NCBI GenBank assembly: GCA_947579605.1 | Contig: OX388314.1 | Span: 25,864,000 to 25,927,999 of the forward strand | DNA: 64,000 nucleotides | Source of the DNA: Athripsodes cinereus | Lineage: Eukaryota > Arthropoda > Insecta > Trichoptera > Leptoceridae | Reading direction: 5' to 3' | Shown here: positions 42,432 to 53,334 of the stretch, one piece after another | How positions within the stretch are numbered: position 1 is the stretch's first letter | Layout of the letters: every line of letters begins with the position of its first letter | Made by a program: the position numbers and the translations under genes | The notes under the pieces: model-generated | What the model was told of the DNA's origin: nothing | Database searches by the model: none | The model's input: the letters and a program-made list of their open reading frames with translations, nothing else

Positions 42432-43607
42432 CAGGGAGGCGTTCAAACAGTCACCGAGTGATCACTCGACGACGCTCTATCCGTTCACGCGCCCGGAGCG
42501 AGTCACCCGACGACTCGCACTGTTGCGTTCAGGCATGTCGTCGGGTGATCTACCGAAATCATAGCAAGATGATTATCACTCTGACAGTTACCTTGACGTT
42601 TGAGTGATGACGGTTGCCAAAACAATTGCGAAGTTAATCGTAATTATGGTGTATTCTTGTCTTATATAATTACTACTACTACTATACTATACCCTCACGC
42701 CATGTCCCAGGAGGGGTAGGCAGAGAGAACGGAACGCCATATAGATCTATCCTTACATACTTCTTTCGCTTCCTCTACATTCATCCAGTTTCTCATACAT
42801 GCACGCTGATTTCTCTTACTCAGCACGCGTCCGTCCTTAAGAATTTGGTCCACGTGATCAAGCCACGTGGCTCTTGGACGTCCGCGCTTTCTCACACCCC
42901 TTCTTTCAGATAAATACATCCTCTTCGTCATCCTTTCATCTTGCATTCGCTCAACATGTCCAAACCATCTCAACTTGTTTACACGCATTCTGTTCACAAC
43001 ACTCCTCTCACATCCGCTCATTCTCCTGATATCCTCATTCTTCACTCTATCTCGCAACGTTTTACCAACCATTCTTCTCAGTGAACGCATCTCTACAGCA
43101 TTTATTCCACTCTCATCCTTTTTCAACCACGTCCAAGTTTCGCTTGCAAACATAAGTGTCGGTATATAATTTTTCAAAACAGAAAATCATATTTTTTTAG
43201 TTCAAGAAGTGAAATGAAAGAAAAATTAAAATAGTTAGTGCAGATTTTAGTGAATAATTTATTTTTTACGGTTTGTTTAAATATGCATTATCCTAAAAAC
43301 ATTCTTAAAGCAAAGCCAATTTAACTATTCAAATTAAAAACGTAATCAAGTAAAGCATGACGCACTACCGCGAATGAATCTTACGAAAATGGCGCCAGTA
43401 CGATGACATTTGGGATGTGAGCGCCCTTGAGGTGGATTTTTTTTCACAAAACGGCGCTTTACAAATCATCCAAATAATAATAATAATATAAAAACGCTCA
43501 AAGTTGTTCACGATTATCCGGGGTGCCATTCACCACTCATTGCAACTTCATGGTCGCTCAGGTCACTGAACATCGAGCGATATTTATGTTACCCTGAACG
43601 CCTCCCA
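42432..43607. mobile_element. composite TIR element containing LINE fragments
   Basis: Left CAGGGAGGCGTTCAAACAG and right inverse TGAACGCCTCCCAG are imperfect 14-bp TIRs. The left 110 bp are GC-rich with GAGTGATCACTCGACGACG. A reversed LINE-B (42667-43180) and a forward LINE-E tail (43415-43490) lie inside. Confidence 0.5.
42667..43180 (-). mobile_element. LINE-B ORF2 C-terminus, best copy
   Basis: An open frame of 160 codons on - (43177-42695) reads in order: ASETWTWLKK, AVEMRSLRRMVGK, RDRVKNEDIRRMSG, VNKLRWFGHVERM, KRGRPRATWLDHVDQILKDG, RACMRNWMNVEEAKEVCKD and WRSVLSAYPSWDMA. These are the conserved blocks after the reverse-transcriptase domain of non-LTR elements. The tail reads CTGCCTACCCCTCCTGGG, GGCGTGAGGGTATAGTATAG, then TAG repeats. 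No endonuclease or RT remains. The open frame over 160 codons suggests a recent insertion. Confidence 0.8.
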
Positions 43608-44212
43608 GATAAAGCGTTGGATTTTGACATTTGTGGCACTTATATGACAGTTTTGAGATGTTTGCATTTAGAACGTATAATATTCTATAATTATTTTGAA
43701 TTTAGAATACCCCAGTGAAATTTAAAAATACCGCAAACCAAACAATAATAATTTTATTATGTGAAATTACAAATCGCGGTCATAATTCTTTATTTGAAAT
43801 GTAATTATATTCCTAAAATAGATGTTACACAAATGACGTTTTATATTTAGCTACAATTTTATTTTTGGAGTGAGACATTGCCTTAAAACGGAATTATAAA
43901 GCTGGTATGCAATTCTAACAATTTACTTTATCAATAGCCAATATCTTAATATCTAAACTTTGAAAATCTCATGTTTTTAGATGCTTGTTTTGAATAAATG
44001 AAATACTTCTAATGAAACAAATAGATGGAGGCATAATATGTGGTAATATATTACAAAAGTGCCTACTTAAATTATCACCGTATTATGTTAAATGCAAGTT
44101 TACTTATGTTATCTATGGGTTAATTAAAAATGAGAAAAATGAGGCACATGAGATGATTAAAAATGATATATTTCATGCCATTGTATTTGAGTTGGATCCC
44201 AGTTTTTGATAA
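43608..44212. other. no gene seen
   Basis: AT-rich. The 65-codon ORF at 44012-44209 has no recognisable domain; I do not support it as a gene. Confidence 0.35.
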
Positions 44213-45720
44213 AACAGATAACTATATTTTGAAATAAAAAGGAACTCTGAATATCTTACAATAAAATAAAAACATGTATTAATAGTATCGTTGTCGATAT
44301 ATAAGATTTTTTTAGATTTTGGAGTTTAGCATACTTCGACAATAGAACATTGAAGTATCACTGAATTAATAATTCTATGTTTTTGATATTACAGATAACT
44401 ATATTTTGAAAAACACTAAACATCTTACAATAAGATAAGAACATACAAATCACAAAACAAACAAACAAATGAACCAATGTACCAACCTAAATATTAATGT
44501 ATTGGATTCTATGTCATTCATGTCGGCCAATATGAAATTAGCTCAAGATGTCAAAAATATGCAATTTTAACTCGCATAATTCAGGAGTTTTTATCATAAC
44601 CAAACACAATAATTTATAACCAAAATAATCCCCAAATGTTTAGTTTCAGTACTAATGTATTTCTCGTTACATCCATTGTGAAATTAATTCAGTACATTGA
44701 AAAATGTTCGACCATGAATATTGCTACTTACAAAAACTTTCATAGATTTTTCCATACAAATTTTATTATTATAATTTCTTTATCAATACATAAGATATTT
44801 TAAATGTTTTTGGCCTTGAACGTGCCCAGGAGATGAGACCTCGTATAGAGTGTATTATTTTACTTCTGTCTTTCCTTATTTCAGAGTCCATTGAGGACAT
44901 ACGAACTAACGAACGCTTTAGAATATTTATGTGTGGATGATACATTTCATTTGATATGATAAATCTTTCTAAATTCTCTGTGTTTGATATAACAGATAAC
45001 TATATTTAGAAATAAGAAGAAACTAAGAATATCCTACAATAAAATAAGAACACATATTGTCGATTGTTGTAGATAATATGAGATTTTTGTGATTTTACAA
45101 AACATCAACAAAAGATTGTTGATACATCATGATTTATAAATTCAATCTTTATAAAAGAATACTTATTAAATGTTTTCAGCTCGCATACTGGATGAGACAT
45201 ATCGTAAAGAGGACATAAAAGTCAAAAAACAAACAAACTAATGAACCGATGTACCAACCAAAATATTAATGTATTGGATTCTATGTCATTCATGTCGGCC
45301 ATTATGAAATTAGCCCAAGATGTCAAAAATATGCAATTTTAACTCGCATAATTCAGGAGTTTTTATCATAACCAAACACAATAATTTATAACCAAAATAA
45401 TCCCCATATGTTTAGTTTCAGTACTGATGTATTTCTCGTTACATCCATTGTGAAATTAATTCAGTACACTGAAAAATGTTCGACTATGAATATTGCTACT
45501 TACAAAAACTTTCATAGATTTATCCATACAAATTTTATTATTATAATATCTTTATCAATACATAAGATATTTTAAATGTTTTTGGCCTTGAACGTGCCCA
45601 GGATATGAGACCTCATATAGAGTGTATTATTTTACTTCTGTCTTTCCTTATTTCAGAGTCCATTAAGGACATACGAACATACATACGAACGCATTAGAAT
45701 ATTTATGTGTGGATTACATT
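44213..45720 (+). repeat. ~770-bp tandem duplication
   Basis: 44455-44937 and 45227-45716 are nearly identical over ~480 bp at an offset of ~772 (GAACCAATG at 44471, GAACCGATG at 45243). The leader CAGATAACTATATTT..CTTACAATAAAATAA occurs three times (44213, 44393, 44993). A diverged single unit lies at 30715-30900. Confidence 0.85.
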
Positions 45721-45814
45721 CATATATGTATGTAGTAATACTTGGAGAAATCTATCTATACATGTATCTGCGTGTTAATGCTGTATTTTTATACAATTTC
45801 CATTCCCATTCATA

Positions 45815-45872
45815 CCATCATGCCATCATGTGGTGTAACCAGTAGACCAACTTCAAGCCGTCCTTTCCACTT
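45815..45872 (-). repeat. SINE-A tail, reverse
   Basis: CATACCATCATGCCATCATG, TGGTGTAACCAGTAGACCAA, AAGCCGTCCTTTCC. Confidence 0.5.
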
Positions 45873-45876
45873 TCTA

Positions 45877-46016
45877 TTGGCCAAAAATACACGCAAACCG
45901 ATCGCGCGTTAGCGGTAGCGCGGTATTTTTGACCATAGTCCCTTCGTGCGTCGTATGATCAAGATCAAGACTAGGTTAAGATCGTGTTTAGTTTTGTCAA
46001 GAGTATTGCTACCCTG
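45877..46016. mobile_element. one-ended copy of the 4952 foldback MITE
   Basis: TTGGCCAAAAATACACGC, GATCGCGCGTTAGCGGTAGC and the complete arm GTCGTATGATCAAGATCAAG..CCCTG, in reverse relative to 4952-5167; the other arm is absent. Confidence 0.7.
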
Positions 46017-46745
46017 CAGGTCCCTTTTTTGTGTCAAGTTTTTTAAGGTACTTTTCCACAAGGTTCTCATCTAATTCTATACTTGAGATGCAGTCAATAT
46101 GGTTAGTATAAAAATTTTCTTGGTCAGTCCCATCAACGCTGTCTGCAACGTAGACTGATTTGAAGTATTCTGAAAATAATTCAGCGATACTTCATTATAA
46201 CAACAAGCAATGAAAAACAAAAAATTAAAACAAAGGCTACAGAAGATCTTAAATGGAAAGTATTTACTATCGAACATATTCGCTTACAGCACATTTCATC
46301 ACAGTGTACCTACTCCGAAACATTGAAGATATCGACTTCAACACAGTAACTATTCCCTATTGCACGGAATCCGTTCACAGTAAGTAATAATCATACGTAT
46401 TTTGTTGATTATCCCGTAACATACAACAGTGCCTGATGACTTTTGTGGGTGCTTCGACTCAGGACACACATGCAACCTGAGCGTCCGTCAGGAGATCAAA
46501 CAATACATATTCTGCGATCATGCAGACTAACAAACCTCATCTTCATCAATAAGAAATCATAGTTTAAACCACAGGTAAAGTCCATAATGATTACTTCAGT
46601 ATCTTCCCAGGCCCAAAACAGTTTTAATTTTTCTGCCCTTGGCTATATTTTTAGACCGGTGGCAAGTGTGCGATCTAAGCATATATACGTTTTTTTTTTA
46701 CATTTCAATTACGACTGTGTTTTCTTCTTCAACTTATCAAAAGAA
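46017..46745. other. no gene seen
   Basis: 46260-46620 is less AT-rich (CTTCGACTCAGGACACACAT..) but no frame or motif is recognised. Confidence 0.35.
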
Positions 46746-46749
46746 TAGT

Positions 46750-46840
46750 AACAACAATATGTTGGCTGTCGCGGGCCGGATTGATGGCACTGGGGGGTTG
46801 GATTTGACTCGCGGGGCATAGTTTGGAGACGCCCGATTTA
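46750..46840. mobile_element. hAT-like end fragment
   Basis: GTCGCGGGCCGGATTGATGG, GACTCGCGGGGCATAGTTTG, GAGACGCCCG: the GC-rich GGGCCGC..GGGCCATAGTTTG.. pattern of hAT right ends. No partner end. Confidence 0.45.
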
Positions 46841-47414
46841 AGCTTTTCCTGGGAATGTCCATCAGGATGTAGTTAACGCTACGGTGTTAAAAGATATTCA
46901 GAATAGTTGAATTGAAGGCAGTAATTTCCCTGTTACGAATGAGTTTGTCTAATAAAAAAGGTCGCACAAATGAGCATATAGAGTTATTTATTTATTAATA
47001 ACTCGCTATAAATTTATGTACTTTTTCATAATATGTACTATTTCCTCATTGTAATTTTCTTCCTGTATGGCGACACAGTAGTAGGTGTATTGGCTCACAA
47101 GCTTACTTTGTGGAATATTTAGACTGTCTCTATATAAATAACCATCATCAAGAAAATTTATACGACTTCAGATTTTCTCAATATTATTTTTCATTCATTA
47201 TAATAATGTGTAATGACGACATTATTCGATGATTTATAAAGTGATAACATCGAGAAAACATATTCAGAAATATCAACGTCATCTTAAAGCAGCGCTGAAA
47301 CGCGTTGTTTCTCATTTCTATATTTTCAGAATTCGTTCGATTGATTTTGATCCGAGCATTTCATCAAATAATTAACGGTGAAGAGACTGTTGTGGAATGT
47401 TTGATTATATAGTT
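46841..47414. other. no gene seen
   Basis: AT-rich, no supported feature. Confidence 0.35.
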
Positions 47415-47678
47415 AAATAAATGGCTAGGCGGTTAGTTAAACGCCGGCGTTTAATTGAATGCCTAGGCGTTTCTCTGAATCAAAATGATGCACCAAATGT
47501 TCTATATTCTGCCTTACCAAATCGAACCCGATTGTTGAAATTTAGTTCCTTTATTTATCACTGTGGCGCTACGATTGATGAATGTTGCGTTAGGCAATCC
47601 AGCTAGACTTGTGTTAGCCATTTAATTAAATGCCGGCGTTTATTAACTAACAGCCTAGTCATTTGGTTAACTGGCTAA
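47415..47678. mobile_element. MITE related to 996-2274
   Basis: AAATGGCTAGGCGGTTAGTT at the left, CCTAGTCATTTGGTTAACTGG at the right; the interior TGTGGCGCTACGATTGATG matches the inverse at ~2100-2125. The left TIR is shortened. The 61-codon ORF here is spurious. Confidence 0.6.
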
Positions 47679-48060
47679 TCTGACAGCAATACATACATAT
47701 TATAAACGTATAGATAATGAAATGCGTGTTTATAATATATATTTAAAGCTTATTTTTAAGATTGTGAGCTTTTCTGAAAGAAAGTTATGCAACAATAGTG
47801 CATATTAAATAATATATTTAAACTCATTCCTGAAATAAAATATAAATAACATTATTAGCATGAAACGTTTCATATTGTTTTCATAACAAAGTATTATTTT
47901 TGTTTCTTTATTTTCACCACGAATTATTATATAATAATTTGTATAAGAACATTAATCAGTGGTATTTTGTTGTATATTTATTCGAGAGAAGAAGACCACA
48001 CACTTTTCACTGGCACGATTGTGTATATAAGTTTAAAATAAATCATTTTTCATGTTCTCC
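47679..48060. other. no gene seen
   Basis: AT-rich; the ORF at 47900-48136 runs into SINE-A and is not a gene. Confidence 0.35.
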
Positions 48061-48064
48061 CCCG

Positions 48065-48330
48065 CAGATAATAGATCTTCCACTCTTTTCTGTTAGTTTT
48101 CAAATATGTCATCTTAAAGGCTGCATATATTCGTAAAATATGTCATCTTAAAGGCTGCATATATTCGTAAAATATGTCATCTTAAAGGCTGCATATATTC
48201 GTAAAATATGTCATCTTAAAGGCTGCATATATTCGTAAAATGTGACTTGGTCATTTGACATCATTCATCGATGAGTAGTGACGCCCATTATGAACGTCTT
48301 AGCTTTTGACGGAATGGAAAAGAAGAATCG
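48065..48330 (+). repeat. SINE-A with internal 34-bp repeat x4
   Basis: SINE-A head (TCTTCCACTCTTTTCTGTTAG) and body (CGATGAGTAGTGACGCCCAT to AGAAGAATCGCATGTTTATAA). The segment AAATATGTCATCTTAAAGGC..TTCGTA (34 bp), equivalent to the family's GTCCTGTAAAAGGCAGGTG block, is repeated four times exactly at 48102-48240. Confidence 0.8.
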
Positions 48331-48339
48331 CATGTTTAT

Positions 48340-48420
48340 AACTCTGAAAAGAGGAGGCTGTGGTTTCTACCCTGAGAAGCTCCCGAGAAGAGGGTTGAAA
48401 TTCAAGATAATGATGATGTT
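48340..48420 (+). mobile_element. LINE-H tail
   Basis: AAAAGAGGAGGCTGTGG, ACCCTGAGAAGCTCCCGAG, GATAATGATGATG; matches 9294-9371. Confidence 0.5.
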
Positions 48421-48999
48421 AAACACCAAGACAGTATGAAAGGATAGAGAACAAAAACGACATATTGCTCAAATTGCATATTATATACTAAGAGAAAGCA
48501 TTCTGTTTATATGAAAAATTGGAAGAATTTGGCATACAAGCGTTTTCTTTCAATATCAATCTCACCAGATACATAGGCATGAACGTAAACAGGGCGAGAG
48601 AGGAACTTAATATTGTTGCCAGGCAGTTGCCCCTTCCTAGCTTCGCGTAAATAAAAGGAAAGTAGATAAAATTATTATTGAAGTATTGGAAATTGGCGTT
48701 GAAGTGGGAATTTCCCTTCCTTCCTCCCAGAAGTCAGATTAAGTATAAGATGGTTCTAAAACTGTTGTATATTAACGAGAGGTGGATACAGTTAACATTT
48801 TGTAACCATAAAAAATCTTAAGCTTTTGTCCTTCTTAGAAAAAGTACTGGGTAAGTTCTTGGATATAAGCACACAGCTGTGGAATGAAAATAAAGATAGA
48901 AAAAGACCATGACGCTGTTTAGAATGATAGAATAGATAAATTGAAACATATTATTTTATGTAGACTTACATTTTCTTATGCACATCTATTCTGAATTTC
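48421..48999. other. no gene seen
   Basis: No supported feature. Confidence 0.35.
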
Positions 49000-49525
49000 C
49001 CTTTGTCTAGAGTATTCTGCTATATGGTAGCGAGACGTGGACCATCGGCAAGAGTGAAAGCGGACGATTAGCTGTCTTTGAGACGTGGTGCTACAGATGC
49101 ATCCCGGAGATCTTTTGGTCGGAGGATATTGAAAACGATATGATATTGATCAGAGAAGACGAAAGTAGGCAACTTTAAAAAAAAAATTGCCAACAACGAG
49201 CAAACTGGATTGGCCACAACATCAAATACCAAGGTCTGTCCTTCACCATCACTGAAGGCATGACCGAAGGTAGGAATGGTAGAGGCCGAACAAGAGGATC
49301 AAGTGATGAAGTACATGAGTTGAGGCATAGGCATACGTAGAATTAAAGAGACTAGTAGAAAATGGGGAGGAATGGAGAAGAAAATTCAAGCTCGTTTCAG
49401 ACCAATCCTATGGATTGTAGTTCTTTCAAAATGTATATTCTGAACTGTGGAATTCAAGACATGTCATCGGTTCTAAAGAATTATAAATCTGAATAAGATG
49501 TAGTAGTAGTAGTGGTAGTAGGTGT
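49000..49525 (+). mobile_element. LINE-C ORF2 C-terminal fragment with tail
   Basis: Reads LLYGSETWTIGKSESGRLAV, FETWCYRCIPEIFW, then after frame breaks WIGHNIKYQGLSF, EGRNGRGRTRGSS and KMGRNGEEN. The tail carries TAG repeats at ~49498. Same family as 376-725. Confidence 0.7.
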
Positions 49526-49839
49526 TGGAAGCGACAATCTGTAACAAAGAAGATACAAAACAGAATTAGATCAAATGTATATAGGTAATATCATTTATAG
49601 AAAAAGATTTATTAGTTTATTCAACTTGTTACGTCAATATATTCATGTGTTTACTGCATGAAAAGAGAAGTCGATGATAAAACAATATATTTATTTAAAA
49701 ATACATTTAATTTTTTATTTTTATTCGTCACTGATATAAAATAATAGCTGACTAAGTATCTATCGTTCAATTTTGGTAAATTTCGGCTGAAAACATGAGC
49801 ATAATAAATTGACTCTTTATAATTTTTTAATCCAAATTG

Positions 49840-49945
49840 TGGCTCATACGTAGAGCTGAAAAGACTGGCTGAGAATAGGGAGGAATGGAGAAGAAAGACA
49901 AAACTCGTTGCAGACCAATCCAATGGATTGTAACTCATTATATAT
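49840..49945 (+). mobile_element. LINE-C end, short copy
   Basis: GTAGAGCTGAAAAGACTGGC, TGAGAATAGGGAGGAATGG, GACCAATCCAATGGATTGTA, the last ~30 codons of LINE-C. Confidence 0.6.
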
Positions 49946-50054
49946 AGTTTTCATGATTTCAGATCGGATATGTTATGAGAAATTGTATAAGTGTCCTTTC
50001 TGCTATATGATTAATTGGAGAGAAATATATTTTCCCTAAATGGAACAACGACCC

Positions 50055-50308
50055 GTGGAGCACCCGGTAAAGAATTGGTCTCCCGCTCTTCTGCGTAAGT
50101 TTTCGAGTGTCCTGTAAAAGGCAGGTGTTCGAAAAAAATAAGACATTTTACATCTTAAATTCAGCGATGAGGCTTGCCACCCATCCTGAATGTCTTGATT
50201 TTATATTGGCACGAAGAGGACAGTTTGCATGTTTCTTACGTGCAGCTGATCTGCTGGCTACCCCACTTGTGGGATATGCCGTGATGGTATAGTAGTAGTA
50301 GTAGTAGG
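50055..50308 (+). repeat. SINE-A, full-length reference copy
   Basis: About 255 bp. Blocks in order: TGGAGCACCCGGTAAAGAAT, TCTCCCGCTCTTCTGCG, AAGTTTTCGAGTGTCCTG, AAAAGGCAGGTGTTCGAAAA, CGATGAGGCTTGCCACCCAT, CCTGAATGTCTTGATTTTAT, TTGGCACGAAGAGGACAG, GCAGCTGATCTGCTGGC, TACCCCACTTGTGGGATATG, CCGTGATGGTATAG then TAG repeats. CCCACTTGTGGG forms a hairpin near the 3' end. No ORF and no clear box A/B. More than 20 copies lie in this window in both orientations. The last ~40 nt match the LINE-B end. Confidence 0.75.
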
Positions 50309-50744
50309 AACAACGACAAATGTTAATCAATGCAAAACAAATCTAACAAGTATATTTAATTTACTAAATATGTTTTATTCATTGATATAATAGCCAAAGT
50401 ATCAGGATGAATGCATGTAATAGAATCATAATAAAAATCTCACGAAATAAAATATTGCAACGTGCTTAAACAAAGGATGAATGGAAAGCTTAAGGAGAGG
50501 TCCATGCCTAACAATTGACCCAAAGTTGCTTGATAAAAAGAAGCAGAATCTGTAATGGATAATCCATCGTTAAAAGACACTTCACAGAAACCGTGGAAGC
50601 GAAAATCTCTACGTAATAACATAGCATTTAATTATGTATGTATACGAACATTCACACAGATTCGACGCAACCCTCATAACTCAACGATACACATATACAA
50701 TACACCAAACATAATATAATTATACATGTAACATTCAGACTCAG
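50309..50744. other. no gene seen
   Basis: No supported feature. Confidence 0.35.
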
Positions 50745-50840
50745 AAAAGGACATTTTTTATTAAAACCTGATCGGGGATCGAATTCGGGATCTCGTGACT
50801 CAAAGACTAGAGCCGTACCTTTGCACTACACCGATTAATA
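50745..50840 (-). repeat. tRNA-derived SINE T2, reverse
   Basis: The - strand reads CGGTGTAGTGCAAAGGTACG, GAGTCACGAGATCCCGAAT, GAATTCGATCCCCGATCAGG (box B), the same layout as 34830-35090. Confidence 0.65.
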
Positions 50841-50924
50841 TGAAAGTTAAACATGGTTCATCTAAAACATAGATTTTTAAATATAATACCTAGATGGAGT
50901 ACTCGTATGTATTTTCATTGTAAT

Positions 50925-51156
50925 AAAGTGAGGCACCATTTTCCGGCACTTTTGACAGATCGGTTGGCGAAAAAAAGTGTGATAAATCGCCTAAAACGTC
51001 GACAAGAACTTCAAAAATTGTCCAATTACGTTTTTATAAATGTAAAAATGATATATTTTTGTAAAAATGCGAGAAATACTTCATAAAATGTAGGAAACAC
51101 CACACGCTTTCGCCAACCGTTCTGTCAAAAATTCATAGATTTTTTGCCTCACTTTT
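50925..51156. mobile_element. 232-bp TIR MITE
   Basis: AAAGTGAGGCA..TTTTTGACAGA/ACGGTTGGCGAAA blocks inverted at both ends (left CACTTTTGACAGATCGGTTG, right inverse CAACCGTTCTGTCAAAAA). The ORF at 50853-51086 is inside it and spurious. Confidence 0.65.
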
Positions 51157-51284
51157 GTAAATGAGTCAGGGTTCTAGGTTTTGTATGGAATTCTATGATC
51201 TAAAACAATAACAAAGTATGCATAGAAATTGTAATTTTGTGAGAGTTGATTAAATTAACTTCTATCAACTAAGTACTAAACCAT

Positions 51285-51375
51285 CACGGAAAATTCAACA
51301 AGTGGGGTAACCAGCTGACTAGTTGCACGTAATAAACATGCAAACCCTAGGTACTCCCACTAATAAAATTAACAA
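51285..51375 (-). repeat. SINE-A tail, reverse
   Basis: CCATCACGGAAAATTCAACA, AGTGGGGTAACCAGCTGAC, AATAAACATGCAAACC. Confidence 0.55.
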
Positions 51376-52120
51376 AAAAAAGCAAATTACCAACAATTTT
51401 ATAATTGAAGTAAATTCAGAAACTTTATTGATTATAGTAATGATATTATGTATGTATATATAATTTGATTATAATTGAGACAAGTTTATTAAACGTAACT
51501 AAAATATTGTACCTATTATTCGACATTCTTACCACATTCCCGAACCACTCCATAACAGCAAATTAACCATCATTAAATGTGACATATTATTGCAATAATC
51601 ATTAACACTGATAATATCATTTGATTATTATTATTTTCACAAGAAGTATTCGAATAATTGTACTTGTACATAATATTTTCACACGAAACCGAAAATTTAC
51701 ATTCAAATCTATTCCATCATAATTTTTTAAATATATTGATATTGCCAAAGATTTACAACTATCTCGATCCCAAAATTAAAATGGATTATCGGGGGAACTC
51801 TTTTAAACGGATGATCTTCTTGTGGATGCTTAACATGGGTCATGACAGTGTGGAGGACTTGTTGAAAATGCTCGGATGACGTATGACTTTTTAAATTATG
51901 GTATTTTTAAGTGTATAAAGTGTTGTTTTATTATTATATAAGTGTACAGTGCAGCGAGATGCAGTATTTACTAGTTTGCTGCACCTAGAAGTAAATTTCT
52001 TGTTGTATAAAAAATTATAAAGATTTTCATGAATTTACTCAGTAAAATTTCATGAATAAAAAACATTATTAAATTATTATAACCAAGAGATATTTAGTAT
52101 GAAATAAATCCTCTGTTTGT
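51376..52120. other. no gene seen
   Basis: The ORF at 51658-51879 ends in a stretch (RMIFLWMLNMGHDSVEDLL) of less biased composition, but no family is recognised. Confidence 0.35.
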
Positions 52121-52123
52121 ACA

Positions 52124-52197
52124 TATTTCGATAAATACAGAAATTATATTTCGATAAATACAGAAATTATATTTCGATAAATACAGAAATTATATTT
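52124..52197. repeat. 23-bp tandem repeat x3
   Basis: Unit TATTTCGATAAATACAGAAA plus TTA, three copies. Confidence 0.85.
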
Positions 52198-52238
52198 TAT
52201 GATTTTATTGGTGCACAACTTGTAAAACTCCATAATTT

Positions 52239-52395
52239 TAATTTATAAATTACAATTTATTTGTTTTACAAAAAATATTTTAAATAATGTGACATATGTT
52301 TCGGCTGCAATGCCATATGTCACATTATTTAAAATATTTTTTGTAAAACAAATAAATTGTAATTTATAAATTAAAAAAAAAAAAAAAAAAAAATT
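52239..52395. repeat. foldback followed by poly(A)
   Basis: Two ~60-bp arms (TAATTTATAAATTACAATTT.. to AATGTGACATATG) are exact inverses around a ~15-base centre TTTCGGCTGCAATGC. The right arm runs directly into a run of about 20 A. Confidence 0.85.
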
Positions 52396-52479
52396 ATATT
52401 TCTTTAAGTTGTATCTCCGTCAATTTGAAATGCGGTTCACATGGTTGAGAACAAAAGAGAAGCCTGCAATTGTCTAGGA

Positions 52480-52870
52480 GAAGCTTTACGGCGAACGCTA
52501 TCCTCAGAATTGGGGCAACGACTGAGTAGAGAGTTTTTAATCTCATACAATTAATTAATTACATTAATCTCATACAATTAATTAATTACATTAATCTCAT
52601 ACAAACGCCGCCTTTTACAATTTAACTCCAAAAATGTTGGGTCTTGCTAACTATGTTGACCGTGCCTTTTGTGTGACTGGTCCGTTGCTGAGGAACAAAA
52701 TTCCCTATGATTTGCGGACTCTGGAGAGTGTGGAGGTGTTCAAGGCAAATATAAAAACCCTATTGTTCAGGAGGTGTTATGATTCTTGAATGGGCCCTTG
52801 CGGTGGTTTTCCACAAAACAGCGCATCTTAAAAAAGTTGTCTAGTTATAATTATTATTATTAAAATATGG
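52480..52870 (+). mobile_element. LINE-E ORF2 C-terminal fragment with tail
   Basis: Reads MLGLANYVDRAFCVTG, PLLRNKIPYDLRTLESVEVF, KANIKTLLFRRCYDS, stop: an RT-ORF end (L.NKIP..LR...S...FK...K..L). Then TGGGCCCTTGCGGTGG..CACAAAACAGCGC and an ATT-rich tail. A 27-bp unit (TAATCTCATACAATTAATT..) is repeated 2.4 times at 52538-52604. Confidence 0.65.
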
Positions 52871-53330
52871 CGTATCTCGAGATTTGCGATCTATGAATGA
52901 ATGATAAATTGGTGATTTTTTTTTTCTTTAGAATTAAATTCCGATACATATCCGAATAGATAATATTACGCTAAACGCTTTTGTCGTAAAAATAATAAAA
53001 GTCGGTAACAAAACTTGATCCTTGGATATTTCGACTGAAAGTCCGAATGTAACAATCAAACAAACGACCAACCAACACAATTTAAAATAATAAAAATATT
53101 CATTATTATTTCACATGTAGGTAGGTATATATAGTAGGTAAATTTCTCATGGAATTTTATATTGTTGTCAATAAAAATGTATGTTTAAAGTATATAATTC
53201 GATATCAATTAAGAGGTTCGTTGACCTAACATGATTAAAATAAACGAATTTTATAAATATATGTAGGATAAACATACCAGTAATCGGCTGGTTAAAAAAA
53301 TAATATTTTTAACGATGAATCTGGACTTGT
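52871..53330. other. no gene seen
   Basis: AT-rich, no supported feature. Confidence 0.35.
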
Positions 53331-53334
53331 CTTC

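Noticed and set aside
42867..43169. 100-codon + ORF
   Set aside because: Antisense shadow of the LINE-B frame on the reverse strand.
50853..51086. 77-codon basic ORF
   Set aside because: Lies mostly inside the TIR MITE at 50925-51156.
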